Of a stretch of DNA of 64,000 nt, positions 1 to 7,910 are shown piece after piece; position 1 is the first letter of the stretch, and each line of letters starts with the position of its first letter. This DNA is from DASVDE01 sp963740065 (GTDB lineage: Bacteria > Actinomycetota > Thermoleophilia > Solirubrobacterales > 70-9), in assembly GCA_963740065.1 (NCBI GenBank), contig CAVUCS010000006.1:383141-447140 (forward strand), read 5' to 3'. Position numbers and translations under genes: made by a program. Below the pieces are notes generated by a model. That model saw only the letters and a list, made by a program, of their open reading frames with translations. It searched no databases and was not told the origin of the DNA.

Positions 1-227
1 TAGACCCCTCTGTGGCGGTAGACGTGATTGCCGGTCGTGATCACGTCGGTTCCCGCATCGAACAGCTCGCCCGCGGTTCTCTCGGTGATCCCCATCCCGC
101 CGGCCGAGTTCTCGCCGTTGACCACGACGAGGTCGGGCGAGTGCGTTTCCTTCAACTCCGGCATGGCGCCGGCGAGCCCTCGACGCCCCGGTCCCCCGAC
201 GACGTCTCCGATGAACAGAACCTTCAT
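1..227 (-). CDS. ymdB: YmdB-family metallophosphoesterase, N-terminal part (truncated by window edge)
   Basis: The minus strand reads from an ATG at 225-227 to the window edge without a stop, giving 75 residues beginning MKVLFIGDVVGGPGRRGL. The GDVVG metal-binding start, the VVNGEN motif and the TGNHVY motif are those of the YmdB/TIGR00282 group, calcineurin-like phosphodiesterases that hydrolyse 2',3'-cyclic nucleotides. Its 5' end lies only about 37 nt from the divergent ABC transporter gene, so that gap must hold both promoters. The catalytic C-terminal half is outside the window. The family call rests on the motifs. The symbol is by family and not by proven orthology. Confidence 0.8.
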   Translation of the reverse strand, partial: MKVLFIGDVVGGPGRRGLAGAMPELKETHSPDLVVVNGENSAGGMGITERTAGELFDAGTDVITTGNHVYRHRGV

Positions 228-264
228 GCGCTGGACCCTAACCCGCCAGTAGCGTTCGGCGGCG

Positions 265-999
265 ATGGCAGCGACGGGAACCGGGGAGGCTGCGCTGCAA
301 GCGCGCGGCCTGGTCAAGCGCTACGGCGACCGCGCCGCGCTGCGCGGAGTCGACTTCGAGGCGCAGCCCGGAGAGCTGTTGGCGGTGATCGGACCCAACG
401 GGGCCGGCAAGACGACGCTGCTCTCGATCCTCGCCGGGATCGCGGAGCCTGACGAAGGTGAGATGAACCTGCCCCAAGGGGAGGTCGGTTGGGTTCCCCA
501 GCAGGCGGCGCTCTACCGGCGCCTGACGGTGGAAGAGAACCTGCTGCTCTTCGCTCGTCTGGAGAAGCACGAGGAGCCGCACGCTTCGGTGGAGGAGATG
601 CTCAACCTGACTGGGCTGACCGAGCGTCGGGGAGAGATGGTTTCCCGCCTCTCCGGCGGCAACCAGCAGCGGATCAACATCGCGATCGGCTTGCTCTCGC
701 GGCCCGTTGTGCTGCTGCTGGATGAGCCGAGCGTGGGCCTGGACCCGCGCCAGCGGGCGCGACTCTGGGAATTCGTTTTGGGGCTGGCGGAACGGGGAAC
801 CACGGTCATCTTCTCCACTCACGACATCCAGGAGGCGGAGCGCTACGGACAGCGCATGCTGGTGCTGGCCGACGGCGAGGCTCTCTTCGACGGGGCTTCG
901 GACAAGCTGCGCGAGGCGGTGCGCCGCGAAGCACCGGAAGCCGCCGACAAAGATTTTGAGACCGCTTTTGTCGCCTACCTTCACCACCGGGGGCATTGA
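265..999 (+). CDS. ABC transporter ATP-binding protein (ABC-2 exporter)
   Basis: A 244-residue cytoplasmic ATPase that would power the permease encoded next. Walker A GPNGAGKT is at residues 43-50, the signature LSGGNQQR at about 129-136, Walker B VVLLLDEP at 148-155, and the switch histidine is in STHD near 186. Size and order fit single-domain ABC-2 ATPases of drug, lipid or polymer exporters. The stop overlaps the permease start by 1 nt (TGATG), so the two are translationally coupled. The substrate cannot be told from sequence. The start at 265 places the first beta strand at a normal distance from Walker A. Confidence 0.9.
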   Translation: MAATGTGEAALQARGLVKRYGDRAALRGVDFEAQPGELLAVIGPNGAGKTTLLSILAGIAEPDEGEMNLPQGEVGWVPQQAALYRRLTVEENLLLFARLEKHEEPHASVEEMLNLTGLTERRGEMVSRLSGGNQQRINIAIGLLSRPVVLLLDEPSVGLDPRQRARLWEFVLGLAERGTTVIFSTHDIQEAERYGQRMLVLADGEALFDGASDKLREAVRREAPEAADKDFETAFVAYLHHRGH

Positions 1000-2348
1000 T
1001 GCGCTGGCTGCTGCTCAAGGACCTCCAGATTCTGCGCCGCTCTCCCCTGCAGGCGGTGCTGCTGATCGCCTACCCGATCCTGATCGCGGTCTTGGTCGGC
1101 TTCGCGATTTCCCGCGATCCGGAGAAGCCGCGGGTCGCCTTCCTCAATCAGGTCCCGCCGAACACTCGCGTCGTCGTCGGAGAGACACAGCTCCCCTCGA
1201 TTTCCGTCGACAAGAGGGTTTGCTCCCGGGTTGAGTGCGTGAGGGTGAAGAGCCGCGAGGAGGCGATCGAGAAGGTCCGCTCCGGCGACGTTCTAGCGGC
1301 ACTGATCCTGCCCGCGGACCTGGTCGACAAGCTCAACACACTGGGGGGGTTGAGCCCGGGTGCCCCCAAGGTCGAGGTGATCGTCAACCAGGAGGATCCG
1401 GTCAAGGCTCAGCTCGTTGACGAGCGCATCAACTCGTTGCTGGCAGAGGCGAATCTGGTGATCGCGAGAAGGATCGCGATCGAAGGTGGCAGATATATGG
1501 ACCTGCTCGTCAACGGAGGCCAGTTCAGATTGCTGGGCCAGTCGATCGACGTGCTCGGGCTGCGAACCACGGCGAGCATCCTGGTCGCGATCCGTCCCGC
1601 GTTGCCGCCTGACTTGCGCCCCTCGCTCGATCAGGTGATCAACTTCGCGAGCCGGTCACGCGACAACCTCAACGTTGCAAAGCCACTGATCGACCGTCTG
1701 GCGCAGCCGATCACCGTCGACAAGCAGGTGGTGAGCGGCTCGACGCCCCCGCTGGACACTTTCGCGATAGCGGTCGCTGCGACCTTGGTTCTTACCTTCG
1801 TAGTCGTCCTCTTGGTCGCCGGCTCCCTCGCCCTGGAGCGAGAGGAAAACGCCTTCCCCCGCCTAACCCGCGGCCTCGTCTCCCAGTCGGGTCTCTTGGG
1901 CGAGAAGGTCGGGCTCGGCATGGCGGTGGGGTTACTCGTCACCCTCCTGATGCTCGGGGGCCTCGCTCTCTTCGTCCCCCTCCAATGGAGCCGTTTCCCG
2001 CTCTGGCTACTGGCGATCCTGACTGGAGGAGCCGCCCTCGGAGCCGCCGGAGCGGCGCTGGGTGCGGCAGCCCGAGAAGTCCGCGCCGTCTCCCTCCTCG
2101 CCTTCATGCTCACCCTCCCAATCGCCTTCCTCTCCCTAATCCCCTCGGGCGCCGTAGGCCCCGCTTTCTATGACGCGATCAGGCTTTTCACGGCCCTCTT
2201 CCCGTTCAAGCCCGCACTACAGGCGATGACGGCAGCTCTAGACGCATCCGGCCCCGATCTCTCACAAGCTCTTCTCCACCTGGCAGCTCTCGCAATCGCC
2301 TACGGGTTGCTTGCCCGCTTCGCCCTCCGTCGCTTCTCCGCTGTTTGA
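999..2348 (+). CDS. ABC-2 type transporter permease
   Basis: About 449 residues; ATG at 999 overlaps the stop of the ATPase gene. One N-terminal membrane helix (about residues 15-33) is followed by a roughly 200-residue extracytoplasmic domain rich in charged residues. About five or six hydrophobic helices then fill residues 255-445. This is the layout of ABC-2 permeases of the YhgE/NatB type, in which a large outer domain splits helix 1 from the rest. It should form the membrane part of an export pump with the upstream ATPase. A TTG three bases upstream is an alternative start. The cargo is unknown. Confidence 0.85.
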   Translation: MRWLLLKDLQILRRSPLQAVLLIAYPILIAVLVGFAISRDPEKPRVAFLNQVPPNTRVVVGETQLPSISVDKRVCSRVECVRVKSREEAIEKVRSGDVLAALILPADLVDKLNTLGGLSPGAPKVEVIVNQEDPVKAQLVDERINSLLAEANLVIARRIAIEGGRYMDLLVNGGQFRLLGQSIDVLGLRTTASILVAIRPALPPDLRPSLDQVINFASRSRDNLNVAKPLIDRLAQPITVDKQVVSGSTPPLDTFAIAVAATLVLTFVVVLLVAGSLALEREENAFPRLTRGLVSQSGLLGEKVGLGMAVGLLVTLLMLGGLALFVPLQWSRFPLWLLAILTGGAALGAAGAALGAAAREVRAVSLLAFMLTLPIAFLSLIPSGAVGPAFYDAIRLFTALFPFKPALQAMTAALDASGPDLSQALLHLAALAIAYGLLARFALRRFSAV

Positions 2349-2372
2349 ACGGAACTCCGTGAACGTTTGAGT

Positions 2373-2469
2373 GGGACGGATCGGGTACCTCTCCGACGGG
2401 CGGATACTCAGAGCAGTTCAGCTAATTAGCTGAACTGCGAGTCCGGCGGAGAGGTACCCGATCCGTCCC
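2373..2469. repeat. 97-nt palindromic element, family A copy 1
   Basis: Perfect 23-bp arms (2373-2395 and 2447-2469) enclose a core containing an almost perfect palindrome around CAGCTAATTAGCTG (2413-2438). The core recurs at 45159-45255 in the opposite orientation with few changes, while the arms there have a different sequence but still pair. It lies between the exporter permease and hemB, ends 19 nt before the hemB start, and could terminate transcription on either strand. No T-run follows the stem, so it is not a textbook terminator. A mobile palindrome of REP/MITE type is an alternative reading. Confidence 0.85.
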
Positions 2470-2488
2470 CCACCTACAATCGCCCACG

Positions 2489-3457
2489 ATGCCATTCCCG
2501 GCGACACGCATGCGCAGGCTGCGCCGCACAGAAACGCTGCGAGGTCTCGTCAGAGAGACCAGCCTGTCCCCGTCGCAGCTGATCCAACCCCTTTTCGTGG
2601 TAGCCGGTGAAGGCATCCGCGAGGACGTCGAGTCGATGCCGGGTATAGAGAGGTTCTCGATTTCCGAGCTTGTGTCCGAATGCACCGAGATTGCGGCTGC
2701 CGGCGTCGGCACCGTCTTGCTCTTCGGGATTCCAGGTTCCAAAGACGAGACCGGTTCCGGCGCCTATGACGGCGAGGGAGTGGTGCAGATGGCGGTGCGC
2801 GCCCTCAAGGAAGCGCACCCGGACCTGACCGTGATCACCGACGTCTGCCTCTGCGAGTACACGGACCACGGCCATTGCGGCTTCGTCCGAGGGGGGGAGG
2901 TCGACAACGACATCACGGTCGAGCTACTGGCGAAAACCGCGATCTCCCACGCGGAGGCCGGCGCGGACGCCGTCGCGCCAAGCGACATGATGGACGGCCG
3001 GGTCGGCACGATCCGCCACCAGCTCGACGAGGAGGGCCATTCAGGTGTGCCGATAGTCGCCTACAGCGCGAAGTACGCCTCGGCCTTCTACGGTCCCTTT
3101 CGCGATGCCGCCCAGTCGACTCCCGAATTTGGCGACCGCCGCGGGTACCAGATGGACCCGGCCAACGCTGATGAGGCGGTCCGCGAGGCGCTGCTCGATC
3201 TCGATGAAGGGGCGGACATGCTGATGGTCAAGCCCGCCACCGCATACCTGGACGTTGTCCGCCGGGTCAAGGACGAAACCAGCGCCCCAGTTGCGGCTTA
3301 CCACGTCTCCGGGGAGTACTCGATGTTGAAGGCGGCTGCCGCCAACGGTTGGATCGACGAGCGCGCCGCCGTGCTGGAGACACTGACCTCAATCCGACGC
3401 GCCGGCGCCGACGCGATCGTCACTTACTACGCGAAGGAGGCCGCCGCGTGGCTCTAG
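2489..3457 (+). CDS. hemB: Delta-aminolevulinic acid dehydratase (porphobilinogen synthase)
   Basis: A 322-residue cytosolic enzyme that condenses two 5-aminolevulinate molecules to porphobilinogen, the second common step of tetrapyrrole synthesis. The zinc-site cysteines are C120, C122 and C130 (DVCLCEYTDHGHC). The two active-site lysines are K195 (YSAKYAS) and K248 (MVKPA). The cysteine-rich site marks the zinc-dependent type rather than the magnesium-only type. Length is typical. It heads a cluster with an ahbAB-like gene and hemL, all on the plus strand. Confidence 0.97.
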   Translation: MPFPATRMRRLRRTETLRGLVRETSLSPSQLIQPLFVVAGEGIREDVESMPGIERFSISELVSECTEIAAAGVGTVLLFGIPGSKDETGSGAYDGEGVVQMAVRALKEAHPDLTVITDVCLCEYTDHGHCGFVRGGEVDNDITVELLAKTAISHAEAGADAVAPSDMMDGRVGTIRHQLDEEGHSGVPIVAYSAKYASAFYGPFRDAAQSTPEFGDRRGYQMDPANADEAVREALLDLDEGADMLMVKPATAYLDVVRRVKDETSAPVAAYHVSGEYSMLKAAAANGWIDERAAVLETLTSIRRAGADAIVTYYAKEAAAWL

Positions 3458-3491
3458 CGACCCGAACGAGGGAGCATCCAGATCTGATTCC

Positions 3492-4598
3492 TTGCGACCG
3501 ACTGAGCGGGAGCGCGCTGTGTTGAAGGTCCCACAGTCAAAGGCCCGCTCCCGCAAGGACGGCGCTGCGATCCCTCTCGATGAGACCGACAAGCGGCTGA
3601 TGAACCTGCTCCAGTCGAACTTCCCGCTGGACCCGGAGCCATTCGCCCATGTAGCCGGCGAGGCGGGGATGGAGCTCGACGATGTACTCACCCGAACCCA
3701 GCGCCTCCTCGACGAGCGGATCATCCGCGAGATCACGCCGATCTTCGACACCCGCGCGCTCGGCTATGAGTCGATGCTGGTCGCCGCCAAAGTCGACTCC
3801 GAGCACCCCCAGCGCGCCGCGGCGGCCGTCAATGCCCATCCCGGCGTTTCCCATAACTACCTGCGCACTCACGACTTCAATCTCTGGTTCACGATTGCCA
3901 CTCCGCCCGACTCGGAGCTGGGCCTGGCGGGGACGCTCGATGTCCTGATGCGGGAGACCGGCGCGGAGTCGATGCGCCAGCTGCCGACACTCACGCTGTT
4001 CAAGATCAACATGAACCTCGAGATGGAGAAGGGCACGGACGCGCTTTCCGCCGCGGCCGACGCATCTCCACCGCGTGAGTTGGACGCCCAGCCTTACGAC
4101 GACCGCGACATCGCCGTGATCCGCGCGCTGCAGGGCCCGATGAAAGCGAGCGAGCGTCCCTACGACGAGGCTGCCGCCGAGGTCGGGATGTCGACCGAAG
4201 AACTGCTCGAGCACCTGCGCGGCATGGCCGACCGCAAGATTCTCCGCCGCGTCGCCGCGATTCTCTTCCACCGCCGCGCCGGCTTCTCCGCCAACGGGAT
4301 GGGCGTTTGGAAGGTGCCGGAGGGCGAGATCATGGAGACCGGTCGGCGCATGGCCTCTTTCCGCGGCGTCTCCCACTGCTACCAGCGACCCACATACGAG
4401 GACTGGCCCTACAGCGTCTTCACCATGGCCCACGGCCGCTCGAAGGAGGAGTGCGACGCGATCCTCGACTCGATCGCCGAGGAGTGCGGGATGGGACCGA
4501 ATGACCGCGCCACGCTCTACTCCTCGACCGAGTACAAGAAGATCCGCCTTCGCTATTTCACCGATGAGTACTCGCGCTGGGAGGCCGAGCATTCCTAG
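3492..4598 (+). CDS. Fused AhbA-AhbB type siroheme decarboxylase (Lrp/AsnC-like fold)
   Basis: 368 residues made of two related halves, each a winged-helix HTH followed by an AsnC-like alpha/beta domain. The N-half begins near IPLDETDKRLMNLLQ and carries NYLRTHDFNLWF. The C-half begins near PYDDRDIAVIRAL and carries VSHCYQRPTYEDWPY. These motifs mark the AhbA and AhbB subunits that decarboxylate siroheme to didecarboxysiroheme; elsewhere they are usually separate proteins of about 150-180 residues. The position between hemB and hemL supports a tetrapyrrole role over a plain Lrp regulator. The first codon is TTG at 3492; a GTG at 3519 with a purine-rich stretch upstream is equally possible. 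It overlaps hemL by 35 nt. The catalytic role is inferred from family and context. Confidence 0.75.
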   Translation: MRPTERERAVLKVPQSKARSRKDGAAIPLDETDKRLMNLLQSNFPLDPEPFAHVAGEAGMELDDVLTRTQRLLDERIIREITPIFDTRALGYESMLVAAKVDSEHPQRAAAAVNAHPGVSHNYLRTHDFNLWFTIATPPDSELGLAGTLDVLMRETGAESMRQLPTLTLFKINMNLEMEKGTDALSAAADASPPRELDAQPYDDRDIAVIRALQGPMKASERPYDEAAAEVGMSTEELLEHLRGMADRKILRRVAAILFHRRAGFSANGMGVWKVPEGEIMETGRRMASFRGVSHCYQRPTYEDWPYSVFTMAHGRSKEECDAILDSIAEECGMGPNDRATLYSSTEYKKIRLRYFTDEYSRWEAEHS

Positions 4599-5862
4599 CT
4601 CCGCCGAGTGGTACCAGCGCGCGCTGGGAGTGCTGCCGGGCGGAGTGAACAGCCCCGTGCGGGCGATGGGGCAGATTGGGCGGGAGCCGATCTTTGTCGA
4701 GCGCGGCGAGGGGTGCGAGTTGGTCGATGTCGACGGCAACCGCTATCTCGACTGGGTCGGCTCCTGGGGGCCGCTGATCCTTGGCCATGCCGCCCCCGAG
4801 GTGGTCGCCGCCGTCGCCGAGGCGGCCGCCAGGGGCACCAGCTACGGGGCGGCGACCGGGGGGGAAATAGAACTCGCCGAGGAGATTGTCGATCGGGTCC
4901 CTTCTGCCGAAATGGTCCGCATGACCTCCTCCGGCACCGAGGCGGCGATGAGCGCCGTCCGCCTGGCCCGCGCTGCCACCGGCCGCGAGGTCGTGATCAA
5001 GTTCGCCGGCGCCTACCACGGACACTCCGACGGGCTCCTTGCCAGCGCCGGCTCCGGCCTGGCGACGTTGGGGATCCCGGCGACGCCCGGCGTTACCGCC
5101 GCTCAGGCCGCCGCGACCGTCGTCGTCCCCTGGAACGATCGCGACGCCGTCTCCCGGGCGCTCGCCGACCACTCGGTGGCCGCTCTCCTCGCTGAGCCGA
5201 TTGCCGCCAACATGGGCGTTGTCGCGCCGGAGGAGGGCTTCCTCGAGTTCCTCCGTGAGGCGACCGCCGCCGCGGGCGCCCTGCTTGTCTTCGATGAGGT
5301 GATCACCGGATTCCGCGTTGCCCGCGGAGGTGCCCAAGAGCTTTATGGCGTTACCCCGGACCTGTCGGTCCTCGGCAAGGTCCTCGGCGGCGGCCTCCCG
5401 GCCGCCGCGTTCGCCGGCCCGCGCGAGCTGATGGAGCGGATCGCTCCGGCCGGCGACGTCTACCAGGCAGGCACTCTCTCGGGCAACCCACTCGCGGTCG
5501 CCGCCGGGCTGGCGACGTTGCGGCGGCTCGACGCCGCGGCTTACGAACGCCTCGCCACGTTGACGGAGCGCCTCGCCGAAGGTTTTGCCGGCCTTGCTGA
5601 AGGACGACCGCTGCAGGTCGCTTCCGCGCCCGGCCTCGTCACCCTCTTCTTCAGCGACGCTCCGGTTCGCGACTTCGCCGGCGCGGAGGCCTGCGACACC
5701 GAAGCCCATGCCCGTTTCTGCCGCGCCATGCTCGAGCGGGGCGTCTATCCGCCGCCGTCCCAGTTCGAAGCCTGGTTCCCTTCTCTCGCCCACGACGAAG
5801 TCGCGATCGACCGCACTCTCGAAGCCGCCGCCGACTCCCTCGCGGCAGGCGCAACGCTTTGA
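4564..5862 (+). CDS. hemL: Glutamate-1-semialdehyde 2,1-aminomutase
   Basis: A 432-residue PLP enzyme converting glutamate-1-semialdehyde to 5-aminolevulinate in the C5 pathway. The opening LPGGVNSPVRAM is diagnostic, SSGTEAAMSA binds cofactor phosphate, DEVITGFR carries the PLP-ring aspartate, and the Schiff-base lysine is K272 in LGKVLGGGLP. Start ATG 4564 was chosen because the conserved part begins about 17 residues later; an upstream in-frame codon at 4501 would add non-conserved residues translated from the end of the ahbAB gene. It supplies the substrate for the hemB product two genes upstream. Confidence 0.96.
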   Translation: MSTRAGRPSIPSSAEWYQRALGVLPGGVNSPVRAMGQIGREPIFVERGEGCELVDVDGNRYLDWVGSWGPLILGHAAPEVVAAVAEAAARGTSYGAATGGEIELAEEIVDRVPSAEMVRMTSSGTEAAMSAVRLARAATGREVVIKFAGAYHGHSDGLLASAGSGLATLGIPATPGVTAAQAAATVVVPWNDRDAVSRALADHSVAALLAEPIAANMGVVAPEEGFLEFLREATAAAGALLVFDEVITGFRVARGGAQELYGVTPDLSVLGKVLGGGLPAAAFAGPRELMERIAPAGDVYQAGTLSGNPLAVAAGLATLRRLDAAAYERLATLTERLAEGFAGLAEGRPLQVASAPGLVTLFFSDAPVRDFAGAEACDTEAHARFCRAMLERGVYPPPSQFEAWFPSLAHDEVAIDRTLEAAADSLAAGATL

Positions 5863-5870
5863 CCTCCCAT

Positions 5871-6308
5871 ATGGGCGACAAGGCGTTGCACCAGCTGGCG
5901 GGGCAGTTGCGGGGCGAGGTCACGCCGATCTCGTCGCATCTGGTCGACCCCTCCGAGGAGCCTGTCTTCGGTCCGATCGCGGCGGCCGGGCCCCGATCGG
6001 CAACCGCGCCGGACGAATATTCCCTCGTCGTGGAATCGGTCCGCGAGGGATACCTGCTCCATTACGACACCCCCCGTCTGCTCGCCGATTACGACGACGA
6101 TCTTGCCCTCCTTGCAGGGGATTACCTTTACGCCCTGGGTATAGACCGCCTCGCCGCAATGGGCGACTCCAAGGCCGTCGCGCTGCTTGCAGACTTGATC
6201 AGCGGCTGCGCTCAACTGCATGCCGAGGGGCGCGAAGATGAGGTCCCGGCGCTCTGGCATTCGACCGCCGCGGCCATCGGCGGCGCGTTCGACGCGGCCG
6301 AGGAATAA
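5871..6308 (+). CDS. HepS-like (heptaprenyl diphosphate synthase component 1-like) protein
   Basis: About 145 residues, no signal peptide or membrane segment. The stretch LALLAGDYLYALGIDRLAAM followed by a helix ending QLHAEG resembles the core of Bacillus HepS (LAGDY, then a helical repeat), the non-catalytic subunit of long-chain prenyl diphosphate synthase. The order seen here (this gene, qcrABC, menG, hepT-like gene) is the Bacillus hepS-menG-hepT order with qcr inserted, which supports the call. The first codon may be TTG 5859, overlapping the hemL stop, or ATG 5871. The protein is shorter than Bacillus HepS (about 250 aa), so this remains an inference. Confidence 0.5.
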   Translation: MGDKALHQLAGQLRGEVTPISSHLVDPSEEPVFGPIAAAGPRSATAPDEYSLVVESVREGYLLHYDTPRLLADYDDDLALLAGDYLYALGIDRLAAMGDSKAVALLADLISGCAQLHAEGREDEVPALWHSTAAAIGGAFDAAEE

Positions 6309-6336
6309 ACTCCTCGATCCTGAACTGGCTGATTTA

Positions 6337-7017
6337 GTGGCTAACGAAGCGGACAAGCGCAACGGGGCGGAAGCGACCTCGGGACCGGAGCGGGCAAAGC
6401 CCGAGCCTCGCGGCTACTTCGAGGGCGAGTCAATGACGCGCCGCCACGCCTTCACGGTCGCCAGCCAGGCTCTCGGAGGGCTCGCCGGCGCCGCGATCAT
6501 CCTGCCCGCCGTCGGCTTCGCAGTCGCGCCGATCTTCGACCGTGGCAAGGAGCGCTGGGAGGCGGTCGGCCCCCTAGATGACTTTGTCGTCGATACCTAT
6601 CGCCAGGTTGTCTTCACCGAGACCGAAGGGATCGGCGACGCCGGCAAGACGACCGCCTACATTCGCAAGGGCTCCAAGGAACTGGGCGAGAACCCGAACG
6701 AGATCATCGCGATCTCCAACCGCTGTGCCCACCTCGGCTGTCCGGTTCGCTTCGTCGAAGCGGCCGGCAACTTCATCTGTCCTTGTCACGGCGGCGTCTA
6801 CGACTTTCAGGGAAAACGAATCGGCGGCCCGCCGGTGCGCCCTCTCGACCAGTTCCAGGCTCGCATCCGCAGCGGCCAGGTAGAGGTTGGGCCCCGCTTC
6901 AGCGTCACCTCGCAGCTGGAGCCGGTCCGGGCTCGCGATCCCGGCGAGTTCACCGGTGGGATCTGGGAGTACCTCTACCCGCCACGTCCGTCTACCTTCC
7001 CACCCCCGAGCGGTTGA
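6337..7017 (+). CDS. qcrA: Menaquinol:cytochrome c reductase Rieske iron-sulfur subunit
   Basis: About 226 residues from GTG 6337. A twin-arginine-like stretch (MTRRHAF, residues 33-39) precedes one membrane helix (about 45-65). The Rieske domain holds CAHLGC (ligands C130 and H132) and CPCHGG (ligands C148 and H151), with C135 and C150 placed for the usual disulfide. It passes electrons from menaquinol at the outer side of the membrane to cytochrome c in QcrC. The twin-arginine signal fits the tatAC genes about 4 kb downstream. Start is uncertain: ATG 6433 would begin right at the twin-arginine motif. Confidence 0.92.
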   Translation: MANEADKRNGAEATSGPERAKPEPRGYFEGESMTRRHAFTVASQALGGLAGAAIILPAVGFAVAPIFDRGKERWEAVGPLDDFVVDTYRQVVFTETEGIGDAGKTTAYIRKGSKELGENPNEIIAISNRCAHLGCPVRFVEAAGNFICPCHGGVYDFQGKRIGGPPVRPLDQFQARIRSGQVEVGPRFSVTSQLEPVRARDPGEFTGGIWEYLYPPRPSTFPPPSG

Positions 7018-7025
7018 CCTAGGCG

Positions 7026-7910
7026 ATGAAGATTCCAGACTCGATAGTCCCCCCGCCCCTTCGCAAACCGGCGAAGCCGGGCAGCGCGGTCGCCAAGGGG
7101 CAGGCGCCCGCCGACCTCAAGGACTCCCCGCCGGAGCGGCCCAGCGACGTGCAGCGGGTCGCCGAGGGGGCGAAGGACGCCGGCATCGACACGCTCGCTT
7201 GGGTCGATCAGCGCATGGGCGGCAGCGGCTTCCTCACCGGGATGCTCTTCCGCAAAGTGCCGAAGGGGACCAACTGGTTCTACACGCTCGGCTCCGCCAC
7301 CCTCTTCGCTTTCATCTCGCAGGCGGTCACCGGCGTCTTCTTGGCGATGTTCTACACGCCATCGACGACCCAGGCCTACGCCTCCATCTCCCACATCAAC
7401 AACGACGTCTTCCTCGGCTCGTTTGTGCACGGCATGCACAAGTGGGGCTCCAGCCTGATGGTGATCTTGATCTTCCTCCACATGGGGCGCACCTTCTTCT
7501 TCGGCGCCTACAAGTACCCGCGGGAGCTGAACTGGGTGATTGGCGTCGTCCTGCTGATCCTGACCATGACGATGGCCTTCACCGGCTACTTGCTGCCCTT
7601 CGACCAGCGCTCCTTCTGGGCCTCGGTCGTCGGCATCAACATCAACGGGACCGGCCCGGTCGTCGGCCCCTATCTGAGTGATTTCCTTCGCGCCGGCCCG
7701 GAGCTTGGGGCGACCACTCTGTCGCGCTTCTACGCGATCCACATGCTGCTCGTCCCCGGCGCGATCATCGCTTTGATCGGCGCCCACATGTACCTCGTGG
7801 TCAAGCTCGGCACCACGGCGCCGCCGTGGCTCAGAGCCGACAAGCCGAAAGGCGCGGCTCCCGTGTCCCGCCTCGACGCCGGCGCCGAGGGCAACGGAGC
7901 GGTCCAGTGA
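7026..7910 (+). CDS. qcrB: Menaquinol:cytochrome c reductase cytochrome b subunit (b6-like)
   Basis: 294 residues: a soluble Pro/Lys-rich N-terminal tail of about 60 residues, then four membrane helices of the cytochrome b6 half. Haem-ligand histidines are visible in FVHGMHKWG and LIFLHMGRTFF and, in the last helix pair, in YAIHMLLVPG and IGAHMYLVV. The protein ends after four helices, so it matches the split b6/subunit-IV arrangement and not full-length mitochondrial cytochrome b. The rest of cytochrome b is in qcrC, whose GTG start overlaps this stop by 4 nt (GTGA). The tail is longer than in Bacillus QcrB. Confidence 0.93.
   Translation: MKIPDSIVPPPLRKPAKPGSAVAKGQAPADLKDSPPERPSDVQRVAEGAKDAGIDTLAWVDQRMGGSGFLTGMLFRKVPKGTNWFYTLGSATLFAFISQAVTGVFLAMFYTPSTTQAYASISHINNDVFLGSFVHGMHKWGSSLMVILIFLHMGRTFFFGAYKYPRELNWVIGVVLLILTMTMAFTGYLLPFDQRSFWASVVGININGTGPVVGPYLSDFLRAGPELGATTLSRFYAIHMLLVPGAIIALIGAHMYLVVKLGTTAPPWLRADKPKGAAPVSRLDAGAEGNGAVQ

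Noticed and set aside
3492..4598. Plain Lrp/AsnC transcription regulator reading of the fused protein
   Set aside because: Two tandem HTH-AsnC halves with the Ahb-specific NYLRTHDFNLWF and VSHCYQRPTYEDWPY motifs and the hemB/hemL context favour siroheme decarboxylase; the regulator reading is kept only as a fallback.
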